Assembly: GCF_004769575.1 (NCBI RefSeq)
Contig: NZ_RQGA01000013.1
Span: 1 to 64,000 of the forward strand
Direction of reading: 5' to 3'
DNA: 64,000 nt
From: Leptospira perdikensis
GTDB lineage: Bacteria > Spirochaetota > Leptospiria > Leptospirales > Leptospiraceae
Shown here: positions 37,219 through 45,817 of the stretch, in pieces
How the letters are laid out: the number at the start of each line of letters is the position of its first letter
Position numbering within the stretch: the first letter of the stretch is position 1
The notes under the pieces: model-generated
Database searches by the model: none
Seen by the model: only the letters and a program-made list of their open reading frames with translations
Told to the model about the DNA's origin: nothing
Translations under genes and position numbers: made by a program

Positions 37219-39144
37219 ATGAGATTTCTCTCATTTATTTTCCCCTTTTTACTTACTATAGTATTTTCGCTTTCCTCGGAACCACTAAAAGTAAGTTCCA
37301 AAAACCTGACAACCATGTCTGGTGACTGGACATTTACGTCCCAAGGCGAAACAAAACCCATCCAAGTTGGGAAAGGTCTTTCACTCCAAGGGCTGAACCC
37401 ACCAATTCATGGCAGTTACAAAACAAGTTTTTATTACGAACCAAATCACAAACCACTAGGTATTTACTTAGACCGAATTCAAGAAGTCGATAAACTGTTT
37501 GTCAACGGTGTTTTACTCGGAGAAACCGGCACTGTCTCCGAGGATGGATCATATTTTCCTAACTGGTATTACAAACGATTGTATTTTATTCCCAGCTCCG
37601 TACTCAAAGAAAATGAGATAAACCATCTAGAATTAGAGATCCATTTTCGGAACAAAACCTTCCAAGGGGGATTATTTCGAAAAATTCCTGTTATGGGAAA
37701 CTATGATCTTTTACAAGAATTCATCATCAATGAAGATGGACGCGATTTTTGTTTCATCATGTTGTTCTTTGGAATTGGTGCTTATCAAATTTTTTCGATC
37801 ATTCTAAAAAGACAGGCAAAAGCAAATTTTTACCTTTTACTATCTACATTGATCTTTGTTTTGTGGAGATTACCTTTATTAAACATAAGTTATACTTATA
37901 CCAACTTTTCATTTCTATTTTGGTTAAAAGTTTTTTTCACAGCGCAAGCCCTACTTCCAGTTTCCATTTTTTTGTTCAGTTATTCCTTATTCCAAACAAA
38001 ATTCCATTTAAAAGAACGATTGTTGGTATTTTTCCTACTCCTATTGGCCTTTGCACAAACTTGGAACATCGATATACCAACCAGGATATTACTTTTAAGA
38101 ATTTGGGAGTTTTCATTATTACTCGTAGTGTTTTTTATTGTTCGCGGAGTGATCCGAGCCGCAAAAGAAAAAAAGGCAGAAGCATACTTTTTAACAGTAG
38201 GTTTTATTTGTATCTGTGTCGGTGCAACAATCGATATCATGATCGATGTTACCTCTGGGAAAAATATATATTTAACTCAGTATGGATTTTTAATTTTAAT
38301 GATCCTCTCCGGAGTTGCCATCTCGTATCGTCATGCAAAAAATGAAAAAGAACTTTCTGTACTAACCAAAGATTTAGAAATTCGTGTTCACGAAAGAACA
38401 GTTGAACTTAGAGAAAAAAATGAAGATCTAGAACAAGATTTATTTTTCGCCTCTCAACTCCAAAGTTATCTTCTACCCAAAGAACACCCAAATACAACAG
38501 GACTTCGAATCCACACAACTTATCTACCGATGAAACAAGTGGGTGGGGATTTATATGACTGGGTAGAATTGGACGATCATCGCCTGCTATTGTTAATTGC
38601 AGATGTTGCCGGTCACGGTGTTCCAGCTGCCTTTGTATCTTCGATGGTAAAAGTACAATTTAGAGAATCCACAAAAAATATCCACTCACCAAAAGTTGTA
38701 TTGGAACATATGAACCAGGCTCTTACCTCACTTGTAAGTCGTTATTTTATCACTGCCTGTTGTGCACTTATTGATACAAATGAAAGAACAATCATCTTCT
38801 CAACTGCTGGCCACCCAAACCCACTGATTTACAATCGAATCCAAGGCAAATTTGAATTTATGAATGTAAAAGGTCCCATCATAGGTTGGAAAGAATCCTT
38901 CACTTATAGTGAATGGATCCACAAAATGGAAGCCGGTGATCGATATTTCTTTTTCACTGACGGTGTTACCGAAGCTCGTGCAGAAAATAAATTATTTGGT
39001 GAAAGCAAAATACTTGATCTACTGGAAAGAGGGAAAGACAAGGATATAAAATCGTTGTCTCGGGAAATTATTGTTCAAATTTCAAAATTTTCGGAAGAAG
39101 AACTAAAAGACGATGTCACTTTTTTCTTTATTGATGTAACATAA
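37219..39144 (+). CDS. 7TM receptor-type SpoIIE/PP2C phosphatase
   Basis: The 641-residue protein has a signal peptide (1-20) and a periplasmic beta-sandwich sensor at about 25-165 with a 'GIYLDRIQEVDKLFVNGVLLG' core typical of 7TMR-DISM proteins. Seven membrane helices span about 172-375, then a coiled-coil linker, then a SpoIIE-type PP2C phosphatase from about 425 to the end. Metal-binding Asp are in 'GGDLYDWV' and 'IADVAGHGVPAAF', and 'FFTDGVTEAR' matches the conserved motif. Such RsbU-like phosphatases act on anti-sigma-factor antagonists; no partner is visible here. The LytTR regulator follows 9 bp downstream, so both probably form one operon. Confidence 0.92.
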   Translation: MRFLSFIFPFLLTIVFSLSSEPLKVSSKNLTTMSGDWTFTSQGETKPIQVGKGLSLQGLNPPIHGSYKTSFYYEPNHKPLGIYLDRIQEVDKLFVNGVLLGETGTVSEDGSYFPNWYYKRLYFIPSSVLKENEINHLELEIHFRNKTFQGGLFRKIPVMGNYDLLQEFIINEDGRDFCFIMLFFGIGAYQIFSIILKRQAKANFYLLLSTLIFVLWRLPLLNISYTYTNFSFLFWLKVFFTAQALLPVSIFLFSYSLFQTKFHLKERLLVFFLLLLAFAQTWNIDIPTRILLLRIWEFSLLLVVFFIVRGVIRAAKEKKAEAYFLTVGFICICVGATIDIMIDVTSGKNIYLTQYGFLILMILSGVAISYRHAKNEKELSVLTKDLEIRVHERTVELREKNEDLEQDLFFASQLQSYLLPKEHPNTTGLRIHTTYLPMKQVGGDLYDWVELDDHRLLLLIADVAGHGVPAAFVSSMVKVQFRESTKNIHSPKVVLEHMNQALTSLVSRYFITACCALIDTNERTIIFSTAGHPNPLIYNRIQGKFEFMNVKGPIIGWKESFTYSEWIHKMEAGDRYFFFTDGVTEARAENKLFGESKILDLLERGKDKDIKSLSREIIVQISKFSEEELKDDVTFFFIDVT

Positions 39145-39153
39145 ATTAAATCC

Positions 39154-39891
39154 ATGGATTCTTCCACCTATTCAGTATTAATCATTGAAGATGAATATCC
39201 TGCTAGAATGCTCATGATGGACTATATCATGAACTGTTCTGAATTAAAACTGGCAGGCATCGCAGAAAGTGGCGACAAAGCCCTAACTCTTCTGCAAGAG
39301 AAGAAATTTGATTTAGTTTTTATGGATATCAACCTTCCTGCCGTCAATGGAATGGATATTTTACGAAAGGAACACAATAAATCTACGTTTTTTATCATTA
39401 CCACTGCCTATAGTGAACATGCCGTAGAAGCCTTTGATTTGGATGCGACTGATTATTTACTCAAACCATTTTCATTTGAACGATTTCGAAAGTCCGTAGA
39501 CAAAGCCTTACGTTTTTTACAAGAATCAAAACAAACAACAGTACCCTCGCAAGAGAAAAAAACCCATCTCAAAATTCAGTCCGACTCGGCAGTTTTTCTA
39601 TTACCGTTTCAAGACATTCACTTTATCTCTGCAAATAACAAAAGTTGTGTGATTCACACTTCCCAAAAAGACTACGAAACATCAAAATTACTCAAAGAAA
39701 TTGAAGAAAAATTACCTTCCGCACAATTCATCCGAATTCACAAAGGATTCCTCGTTAATTTAGATTACGTGACAAGTTTACGTTATGATAAAGGCGGATC
39801 CTACACCATCCAACTGAAAAACGAGGACGAAACTACCCTTCCGGTTGGCCGTTCGTTTGCTCAAAATCTAAAAGAAGCACTTAAATTATAA
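39154..39891 (+). CDS. LytTR-family response regulator
   Basis: The 245-residue protein has a receiver domain (about 6-120) with acidic pocket IIEDE, phosphoacceptor Asp58 in 'LVFMDINLP', a TTAYSEHA segment and Lys in 'LLKPFS'. It has a C-terminal LytTR DNA-binding domain (about 140-245), with 'IHFISANNKSCVIHT' and 'FIRIHKGFLVNLDYV'. LytTR regulators usually pair with LytS/His_kinase-type sensors; one lies 6 kb downstream at 45818-47734. Downstream genes may be its targets. Confidence 0.93.
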   Translation: MDSSTYSVLIIEDEYPARMLMMDYIMNCSELKLAGIAESGDKALTLLQEKKFDLVFMDINLPAVNGMDILRKEHNKSTFFIITTAYSEHAVEAFDLDATDYLLKPFSFERFRKSVDKALRFLQESKQTTVPSQEKKTHLKIQSDSAVFLLPFQDIHFISANNKSCVIHTSQKDYETSKLLKEIEEKLPSAQFIRIHKGFLVNLDYVTSLRYDKGGSYTIQLKNEDETTLPVGRSFAQNLKEALKL

Positions 39892-39905
39892 TCCGTTTCG
39901 ATTTC

Positions 39906-39935
39906 ACTCCGGAATATGTAGCGTTCATTCCGAGT
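39906..39935. terminator. Stem-loop after the LytTR gene
   Basis: ACTCCGGAAT (39906-39915) pairs with ATTCCGAGT (39927-39935) with one bulged base and an 11-base loop, starting 15 bp after the stop. There is no following T-run, so it is a weak candidate terminator or processing site separating the signalling genes from the TonB cluster. Confidence 0.35.
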
Positions 39936-40017
39936 TAAGTAGTTAATCAACGTTAGTGCGATTAATCCGTTGACCACAACCATAGAAATGGTATGTGGAT
40001 ACGAACGGAGTCTTTTT

Positions 40018-40392
40018 ATGAAACATTTTATAGTCACTGCAAGTATCTTCTTTTTATCTTTAGGTTTAACGAATTGTGCCTCTTCTTCCGTTGGACTTGC
40101 AACTAGCAATAAACCAATTCCAAACACTCCTTACGAAACCGTAAAAACCGTAGAGAAAACCTTTACATGGTATGCACTTGATTTCATTATCTTTGGTCTT
40201 CCTTTTACTGAACCACCTGTCACTGATTTATACGAAAAAGTGATGGAGGAGGATTCTGGGGACGCTCTTGTAAATATTCGTTACTGGAACGACAAATCCA
40301 TTTTTGGACCAATCACAAGGTATCGATTCACTATTAAAGGTGATTTGGTTCGGTTCCCGTCATCCACAACACCAACTAAAAACAAAAAATAA
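40018..40392 (+). CDS. Small hypothetical lipoprotein (TonB cluster, copy 1)
   Basis: The 124-residue protein starts at ATG 40018, chosen because GGAG lies 7 bp upstream and because the leader then directly precedes a lipobox ending in Leu-Thr-Asn-Cys. The mature part contains 'FIIFGLPFTEPPVTDLYEKVM' and 'DALVNIRYWNDKSIFG'. The same order of motifs recurs in the next gene, so the two look like diverged duplicates. Function unknown. It starts the run of genes leading to the TonB-dependent receptor. Confidence 0.7.
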   Translation: MKHFIVTASIFFLSLGLTNCASSSVGLATSNKPIPNTPYETVKTVEKTFTWYALDFIIFGLPFTEPPVTDLYEKVMEEDSGDALVNIRYWNDKSIFGPITRYRFTIKGDLVRFPSSTTPTKNKK

Positions 40393-40400
40393 TACCAACG

Positions 40401-40811
40401 ATGAAAACATCTATCTTCAAAATCTTTATAAGTTTTATTTCAGCTTCCATAATGGGTATGGGGTGTATTGGCTCCCATGTCTCAAAAGAAATTTATTTAT
40501 ATGATTCCGCAACAGTCATACGTTCCACCGATTATAAAATTCTCGGAAAAGGGAAAGGACAAGACTCCGCCTTTTATTTGTTAGGAATGTTTCCCGTTAC
40601 AAAAGCACCTAATGTAGAGTTGGCCATGAGTCAAATTTTAGAAAAATACCCGACAGGAAAAACTCTAATCAACATCAAGATCCAAAGAGAAGATAAAGCT
40701 TATTTCCCTCTTGGTTTGGTTACTGTAGTGAACGTAACTGCTGACGTAGTTGGCCAACCGGAAGAAACAGAAACTACAACGACTGGAACAGGGACAAAAG
40801 GTACCAAATGA
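40401..40811 (+). CDS. Small hypothetical lipoprotein (TonB cluster, copy 2)
   Basis: The 136-residue protein has a leader and a lipobox ending in Gly-Met-Gly-Cys at about residue 22. 'FYLLGMFPVTKAPNVELAM' and 'KTLINIKIQREDKAYFPLG' align in order with the preceding lipoprotein. The C-terminus is a Thr/Gly-rich tail. It starts 8 bp after the previous stop and its stop overlaps the next start by 4 bp. Function unknown. Confidence 0.7.
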   Translation: MKTSIFKIFISFISASIMGMGCIGSHVSKEIYLYDSATVIRSTDYKILGKGKGQDSAFYLLGMFPVTKAPNVELAMSQILEKYPTGKTLINIKIQREDKAYFPLGLVTVVNVTADVVGQPEETETTTTGTGTKGTK

Positions 40812-41149
40812 AAATCTGGACACTTACCTTTTTAATGGCGTTTGGATCTATCATCCATTGTGGAGCTGGGGTAGATCGCGTAGATACTAGCGATGCACAA
40901 AGCCAAGTTTATGCAGCTGCAAAATTTGCTTCAGAGAAATGTGGAAATCCCATTCCCAATCCACCATTAGTCATCGTTAATAAACCAATCAAAAGAAATT
41001 TAGACTTGTGTACAATTGCGATTACCCGTACGGAATGTCCGTTTCTTGGATATCCCCTACCTTGTACCCTCATTTACCTAGAAAAAGAAACGGGAGATAT
41101 CCCTTGGTATTTAAACTTCAATGAAATCAGCAAAATTCAAATTAAATAA
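40808..41149 (+). CDS. Small hypothetical lipoprotein with conserved cysteines
   Basis: The 113-residue protein has a leader and a lipobox ending in Ile-Ile-His-Cys at about residue 18. The mature region has four further Cys (in EKCGNP, 'LDLCTIAI', 'TECPFLG' and 'LPCTLIY'), which could make two disulfides in the periplasm. It overlaps the previous gene by 4 bp and the TonB-dependent receptor start by 29 bp. No known family recognised. Confidence 0.65.
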   Translation: MKIWTLTFLMAFGSIIHCGAGVDRVDTSDAQSQVYAAAKFASEKCGNPIPNPPLVIVNKPIKRNLDLCTIAITRTECPFLGYPLPCTLIYLEKETGDIPWYLNFNEISKIQIK

Positions 41150-43637
41150 TCGTATTTTATTAGGGATTTTTCTCTTTTGTTTTGGATCCCCACTCCTTGC
41201 CGTGAGTATCCGTGCCAAACTGATTAATCCCAAAAAGGAAATTGCAGAAAAGAATTTATCTGTATTAATTTTTGAGACGAAAAAATTTGCACAAACTGAT
41301 GCAGAAGGAAATATCACTCTCGATTTTCCAGCACCTGGTGATTACACCTTACGTTTGTTGCGTGACTCAGGAATCCAAGAAATAAAAATTTCTGTTGGCT
41401 CTGAAGATGAATCAAGGACTATCTACACCGAAAAAAAAGCAAGTGCACCAAAAACAGGAATTGTAGTTGAAGGAGAACGTGAAAAAACTGTAGCTTCAAG
41501 AACTAAAGTTCGTTACGAAGAAATCAAAAGGATGCCAGGTACTTTTGGTGAGGCTCTCCGCGCTTTGGAAACACTTCCTGGGGTCATTCCTAACATTGGT
41601 TTTGGTGGTGGTGCCAATGGTATTATCGTACGTGGTGCTAACCCCAGCGCAAATACCTATCTTTATGATGACCTTCCGATTCTTTATCCATTCCACTTGG
41701 ATGGATTAACATCTGTCATTCATAATGATTTGATCAAATCAATTGACTTATACTCTGGCGCATATCCTGCTAACTTTAATAATGCGACAGGTGGTGTCAT
41801 TGAAATCGAAACAGTAGATTCCGTTCAAAAAACAAAAGGTGCTTTTCAAGTTTCCTTATGGAACACAACAGCTTATGCTGCGACACCAACATCCGGCGGG
41901 AAGGGATACCTTGCTATTGCAGGGAAACTTGGTTATTTGGATAAAACTTTAGGTGCCACAGGTCTTTTACCAGAAGGGATTAGGCTTCCTCGCTATAATG
42001 ACTCACAAATTAAGTATGTTCATAACTTTACGCCTGAACACCAAATTGCTTTTTATAACCTATCTGCTCAGGACAACTTTGCTATCGATGTTCCGAACAA
42101 ACCTGCGAATGATCCTACTAGTTCGGCACTTGCCCTTTTAAGTGGAGCAAAAGCTAGTTTCGGTCAAAGTTTCCGAACAACAGCCCTTAGATATACTTGG
42201 ATTCCTGGTGATAAATTTCAAAACCGTATTACTTTAATTAACTTTGATCCAATCGGTGAGTATAATGTTGGCTTCGGAGCCATTCAAGGGAAACAATACC
42301 AAAGGGGAAGTTATGTAGGTGTTCGTCAGGATGCTTACTGGACAGCAACCAAGTTTCTAAAAGTAGATTTTGGAACAGAAGTGAGAAAGTTTTCCTTCAG
42401 AGATTATGGAACAGAGGTTGCCTTACGTGATCCGACAAATCCGGCGCCTAACCCTTATAACTCGGCAAATCCAGATTTCATCGGTAGACCCCTCAGTATC
42501 CAAGGAAATACCCCATATTACAATGCATATACGACACTCCACTTTAAATTTGGAAACTTTCTATTTGAACCTGGTGCACGTTATGATTATGTTCAGGTCA
42601 CAGGTAATGGTGCCTTAACACCGAGAGCCACTGCCTCCTATACGTTTCCAGAAGTTGGGAAAGGGATGACAATTTATGGAAGTGGTGGGGATGTATCCAG
42701 ATTTCCTTTAACAACTAATTTTAATTCGGAAACAGGAAACCCTGATTTACGGTTCGAAAGAGCACGAAAAGTAAGTGCCGGTATCGATCAAAAAATTGAT
42801 CAAGTCTGGCAGGTAAAAGTAGAAGTATTCAAAAACCAATTTACCGATACCATCATTGATGATCCTTATGTGTCCACACCTGTTGGTTTAAATCCAGACA
42901 AGGGACAATGGTTAACTCAGCCGATAGTCGCCAATCGTCCGTTAAACTATTCAAACAGAGCATCTGGTTGGTCTCATGGTTACGAACTTTTGATTCGTAA
43001 AAATGCACGCCCGGGCACCAGAGACTGGTTTGGTTGGATATCTTATACTTGGTCGCAGTCCTTTCAAAACACAAATTTATATCAAGTTTATGAAGGTGAC
43101 AATTCACAAGTTGGCGGGATCGAGAGAAAAATTCTTGCAGCTTATTTCCCAAACTCAAAAGAACAACTAGCTCCTTGGGATAGAACTCATGTTGCCAACT
43201 TTATTTATGGTTGGAGAGTTAGTGAAAGTTATCAAATTGGTGGTCGATGGAGCTATTTAACTTCAATTCCTTCCAGACCTGTAGTCGGTGATGATGGTGG
43301 TAGATTTTCGAACCCACTCAATGGACTTACTTTTTGGAATCCACAGTATTCGAATAATCCAAACTCATCTCAATATGGATACGTGAAACGTGGAACTGAC
43401 TTTCATAGGTTTGATATTCGATTTGATATATTTGAAAACTATTCTTGGGGATACCTGAACTGGTATTTAGAAATCGTAAACGTTTATATGAGAAAAAACA
43501 AAAACGGTTATGATTATGATAACTCAAGACCGTTCTCAGCAACTAACCCCAGAGAAAATGATACTTTTGGAACTTTAGAACTTCCAGGTGGAACAGTCAT
43601 TCCTTTCTTTAACGTAGGTATGGAGGCACACTTCTAA
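41121..43637 (+). CDS. TonB-dependent outer-membrane receptor
   Basis: The 838-residue protein has a signal peptide (to about residue 30) and an N-terminal carboxypeptidase-regulatory-like beta domain (about 30-105, 'AQTDAEGNITLDFPAPGDYTLRL'). A plug follows at about 115-235 ('ALRALETLPGVIPNIGFGGG', then IIVRGANPS), and a C-terminal beta barrel ends in Phe ('FFNVGMEAHF'). The N-terminal domain occurs in SusC-like and signal-transducing receptors. With ExbB, ExbD and TonB encoded just downstream, it is an energised uptake receptor with its own motor. Substrate unknown. It overlaps the upstream lipoprotein by 29 bp. Confidence 0.92.
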   Translation: MKSAKFKLNNRILLGIFLFCFGSPLLAVSIRAKLINPKKEIAEKNLSVLIFETKKFAQTDAEGNITLDFPAPGDYTLRLLRDSGIQEIKISVGSEDESRTIYTEKKASAPKTGIVVEGEREKTVASRTKVRYEEIKRMPGTFGEALRALETLPGVIPNIGFGGGANGIIVRGANPSANTYLYDDLPILYPFHLDGLTSVIHNDLIKSIDLYSGAYPANFNNATGGVIEIETVDSVQKTKGAFQVSLWNTTAYAATPTSGGKGYLAIAGKLGYLDKTLGATGLLPEGIRLPRYNDSQIKYVHNFTPEHQIAFYNLSAQDNFAIDVPNKPANDPTSSALALLSGAKASFGQSFRTTALRYTWIPGDKFQNRITLINFDPIGEYNVGFGAIQGKQYQRGSYVGVRQDAYWTATKFLKVDFGTEVRKFSFRDYGTEVALRDPTNPAPNPYNSANPDFIGRPLSIQGNTPYYNAYTTLHFKFGNFLFEPGARYDYVQVTGNGALTPRATASYTFPEVGKGMTIYGSGGDVSRFPLTTNFNSETGNPDLRFERARKVSAGIDQKIDQVWQVKVEVFKNQFTDTIIDDPYVSTPVGLNPDKGQWLTQPIVANRPLNYSNRASGWSHGYELLIRKNARPGTRDWFGWISYTWSQSFQNTNLYQVYEGDNSQVGGIERKILAAYFPNSKEQLAPWDRTHVANFIYGWRVSESYQIGGRWSYLTSIPSRPVVGDDGGRFSNPLNGLTFWNPQYSNNPNSSQYGYVKRGTDFHRFDIRFDIFENYSWGYLNWYLEIVNVYMRKNKNGYDYDNSRPFSATNPRENDTFGTLELPGGTVIPFFNVGMEAHF

Positions 43638-44137
43638 TGAAACATGTTATCCTTCTTCTTAGTGTTATATCTATCATCTCTTGTAGTGAACCTAAAAAAC
43701 TTGAAGATTCTTACAAGGAAACTGTTTTACTACAATACCTTGCTACACCGAATGCACCGCAAGACACATGTGAATCAATCATCACAAATAAAGATTTATG
43801 TTTCAAAGCTTATTTTACTGCAGTTGGTGGAACATTCACTGAAACAACTGCGGCAGTAAAAACATTAACTTGCCAAACGATGATATCCACTGTATATAAA
43901 AATATGTCAGGGATTGCCCAAACCTGTGCCTTTAACTGTCAAGTAACAGATTGGAAATCCAAAACCAGTTCGGGAGTTTGTGCTCAATCGACAATCCCTG
44001 CTCTGATAGAGTCGAGTCTAACATCTAATTCAGCAATTTCTTGTTTGAGGTCTTGTTTTGCAACGACCAACAATCAAATTAGTGCAGATCAGATTCCATT
44101 ATATTTATTATTTAATAACATTCAAAACGGAGAATAG
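43637..44137 (+). CDS. Cys-rich lipoprotein next to TonB receptor
   Basis: The 166-residue protein has a lipobox ending in Ile-Ser-Cys at about residue 16. The mature part has about ten cysteines (for example 'DTCESI', 'DLCFKAYF', 'TCAFNCQV', 'SCLRSCFA'), probably disulfide-bonded in the periplasm or at the surface. The start shares a base with the receptor's stop (TAATG). It is likely the receptor's partner lipoprotein that captures or presents the substrate, by analogy with SusD-type partners, but there is no SusD similarity. Confidence 0.7.
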   Translation: MKHVILLLSVISIISCSEPKKLEDSYKETVLLQYLATPNAPQDTCESIITNKDLCFKAYFTAVGGTFTETTAAVKTLTCQTMISTVYKNMSGIAQTCAFNCQVTDWKSKTSSGVCAQSTIPALIESSLTSNSAISCLRSCFATTNNQISADQIPLYLLFNNIQNGE

Positions 44138-44138
44138 T

Positions 44139-44753
44139 ATGCAAGAGTATGTAGAAATAGGTGAAGAATTAATCTTTATTGCAATGGGAATTGCAAGTGT
44201 AATTGCATTAGCAGTATTTGCTGAAAGATTAATTTATTATAAAAAATCGTTAGGTAAAAAAAACGAAGACTACCTAACTGAAGTTAGAACATCACTACAA
44301 GAAGAACCAGAAATTCACTGGAAAACTGACGCCGGCGAAGAATCCATTTATACCAGATTCGTTCAATTTGCTCTCAAACAATTAAAATTAGGACGAAAGG
44401 GACTTGATGAAAGTTTAGATGGCCAAATTCTATCCGAAAAATTGGAGTTGGAAAAACGTTTACCAATCCTAAACACCTTGGGTAATAACGCTCCGTTCAT
44501 CGGACTCTTAGGAACCGTTCTAGGTGTTATCAAAGCTTTTTATGGTTTGGGAACCTTAGGAAGTTCTGGTGCAGAAGTGGTTATGCGTTCCATCTCTACG
44601 GCTCTACTTGCAACGGCAGCTGGTCTTGCAGTCGCAATTCCTGTGGTAATGGCAAACAATTATTTTTCTAGAAAGTCCAAGGTGATTTTACAGAATATGG
44701 AAATTCTGAAAAAAGAACTACTCTCTTATCAAATGAATAAGACAAAGGTATAA
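44139..44753 (+). CDS. exbB: MotA/TolQ/ExbB-family proton channel protein
   Basis: The 204-residue protein starts at ATG 44139, next to the previous stop. An earlier in-frame start at 44058 lies inside the lipoprotein gene and is rejected. It has three membrane helices at about 10-30, 105-130 and 150-175, with the ExbB/TolQ signature 'LNTLGNNAPFIGLLGTVLGVI' and 'ISTALLATAAGLAVAIPVV' (split into shorter blocks in the family pattern). With ExbD it forms the inner-membrane proton channel that drives TonB. The stop is 2 bp before exbD. Confidence 0.92.
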   Translation: MQEYVEIGEELIFIAMGIASVIALAVFAERLIYYKKSLGKKNEDYLTEVRTSLQEEPEIHWKTDAGEESIYTRFVQFALKQLKLGRKGLDESLDGQILSEKLELEKRLPILNTLGNNAPFIGLLGTVLGVIKAFYGLGTLGSSGAEVVMRSISTALLATAAGLAVAIPVVMANNYFSRKSKVILQNMEILKKELLSYQMNKTKV

Positions 44754-44755
44754 TT

Positions 44756-45157
44756 ATGGCTGGAGCATCAGGTTCACAAGACGAAGAAATTGGAAGTATC
44801 AATATCACTCCTATGGTGGATGTGATTTTGGTTCTTCTTGTCATCTTTATGGTAACGGCAAACTTTCTAAAAAAAGAAAGTTTAAACATCAATTTACCAA
44901 AAGTACAAGCTGCTGATCCGAACGTTGCTGAGTCGGTGCAAGTAGCAATTACCAAAACTGGCGCCATCCTTTTGGAAGGAAAAGATACAGACGTTTCCGG
45001 TTTGGTTCGAAATCTCGAAAGGGAAGCAAAAATTAGACCTAACATGCGTTTAACTCTTTCTGCAGATGAAAGCCTCCCTTATGGAAAAATTACGGAGCTG
45101 ATGGGAATCATCCGAAAAGCGGGTGTTACTAAAATTGCCCTCAGTGTAAAAAAATGA
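44756..45157 (+). CDS. exbD: ExbD/TolR biopolymer transport protein
   Basis: The 133-residue protein has a short cytoplasmic tail, one membrane helix (about 17-38) with the conserved Asp in 'INITPMVDVILVLLVIFMV', and a periplasmic ExbD/TolR domain ending in 'VTKIALSVKK'. It forms the stator rod of the TonB energy machine. It sits between exbB (2-bp gap) and tonB (4-bp overlap). Confidence 0.93.
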   Translation: MAGASGSQDEEIGSINITPMVDVILVLLVIFMVTANFLKKESLNINLPKVQAADPNVAESVQVAITKTGAILLEGKDTDVSGLVRNLEREAKIRPNMRLTLSADESLPYGKITELMGIIRKAGVTKIALSVKK

Positions 45158-45807
45158 ACCGTATCGCGGAATTATGGATAATTTTTAAACAGTCGGTCAA
45201 ACAGAATAAGGAGCGATTGTTCCATATATGTTTGATCGGTAGTTTGTTTGTCCACACCGCAACTTACGCTGGTTACAAGATTAGCCAATTACGCGGCGAC
45301 GAAGTGATTGAAGAATCAAACTTTGAAGATGTCGATGTTAGTTTTGAAGACATTCCTCCTGAACTCATTGGTGGCACATCCTCTCCTGCACCTATCGAAA
45401 AACAGGAATGGGTAGAGGGGAGTAATAAAGACAAAGCTGACGAACCAGATAACTCCGATATCAACCCAAATCAACTATCGGGAAATGGAACAGATAAAGA
45501 TGGATATCTTTTCTCTTTCAACGGAGACAAAATGCCAACTGCAATCATTGACTTTGATTTAAAGGAGTATTTTCCTCCTCAAGCCAAAGCAGCCAATATT
45601 GTAGAAAAACAAGTTGTACTTCTAGTTCAGGTGAATGAAGACGGAAGTTTACAATCGGCAAAAATTGTATCTGGCCGTGCAGGTTACGGATTCGAAGAAG
45701 CTGCAATGAAACTCATCAAACGTGTGCGATTTAGCCCAGGTTATGTGCAAGGACAGCCCAAAAAAATGGCACATAGATTACCTATTTTATTTTCTTTAGA
45801 AGACTAA
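45154..45807 (+). CDS. tonB: TonB-family energy transducer
   Basis: The 217-residue protein has one membrane helix at about 23-42, an acidic linker (about 50-130) and a C-terminal TonB domain (about 140-215) with 'VVLLVQVNEDGSLQSAKIVSG' and 'GYGFEEAAMKLIKRVRFSPG'. The classical Pro-Lys/Pro-Glu linker is replaced by a Glu/Asp/Asn-rich spacer. It links the ExbBD motor to the upstream TonB-dependent receptor. Starts in an ATGA overlap with exbD; the kinase follows 10 bp later. Confidence 0.88.
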   Translation: MNRIAELWIIFKQSVKQNKERLFHICLIGSLFVHTATYAGYKISQLRGDEVIEESNFEDVDVSFEDIPPELIGGTSSPAPIEKQEWVEGSNKDKADEPDNSDINPNQLSGNGTDKDGYLFSFNGDKMPTAIIDFDLKEYFPPQAKAANIVEKQVVLLVQVNEDGSLQSAKIVSGRAGYGFEEAAMKLIKRVRFSPGYVQGQPKKMAHRLPILFSLED

Positions 45808-45817
45808 TAGACGCTCT

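Noticed and set aside
39970..39997. TTGACC/TATGTG promoter before the first TonB-cluster lipoprotein
   Set aside because: The -10 hexamer is poor and the spacing is 16 bp; not convincing enough to list.
39861..40127. Minus-strand open frame of 88 codons between LytTR and the lipoprotein gene
   Set aside because: It overlaps the LytTR end and the start of a lipoprotein gene with a good ribosome site and lipobox; composition and context favour the plus-strand genes.
43637..44137. SusD-type partner of the TonB-dependent receptor
   Set aside because: The protein is only 166 residues and Cys-rich, without TPR-like SusD features.
44058..44138. Longer ExbB start inside the Cys-rich lipoprotein gene
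   Set aside because: It would overlap 80 bp of the lipoprotein gene and add a tail not seen in ExbB; ATG 44139 sits directly after the lipoprotein stop.
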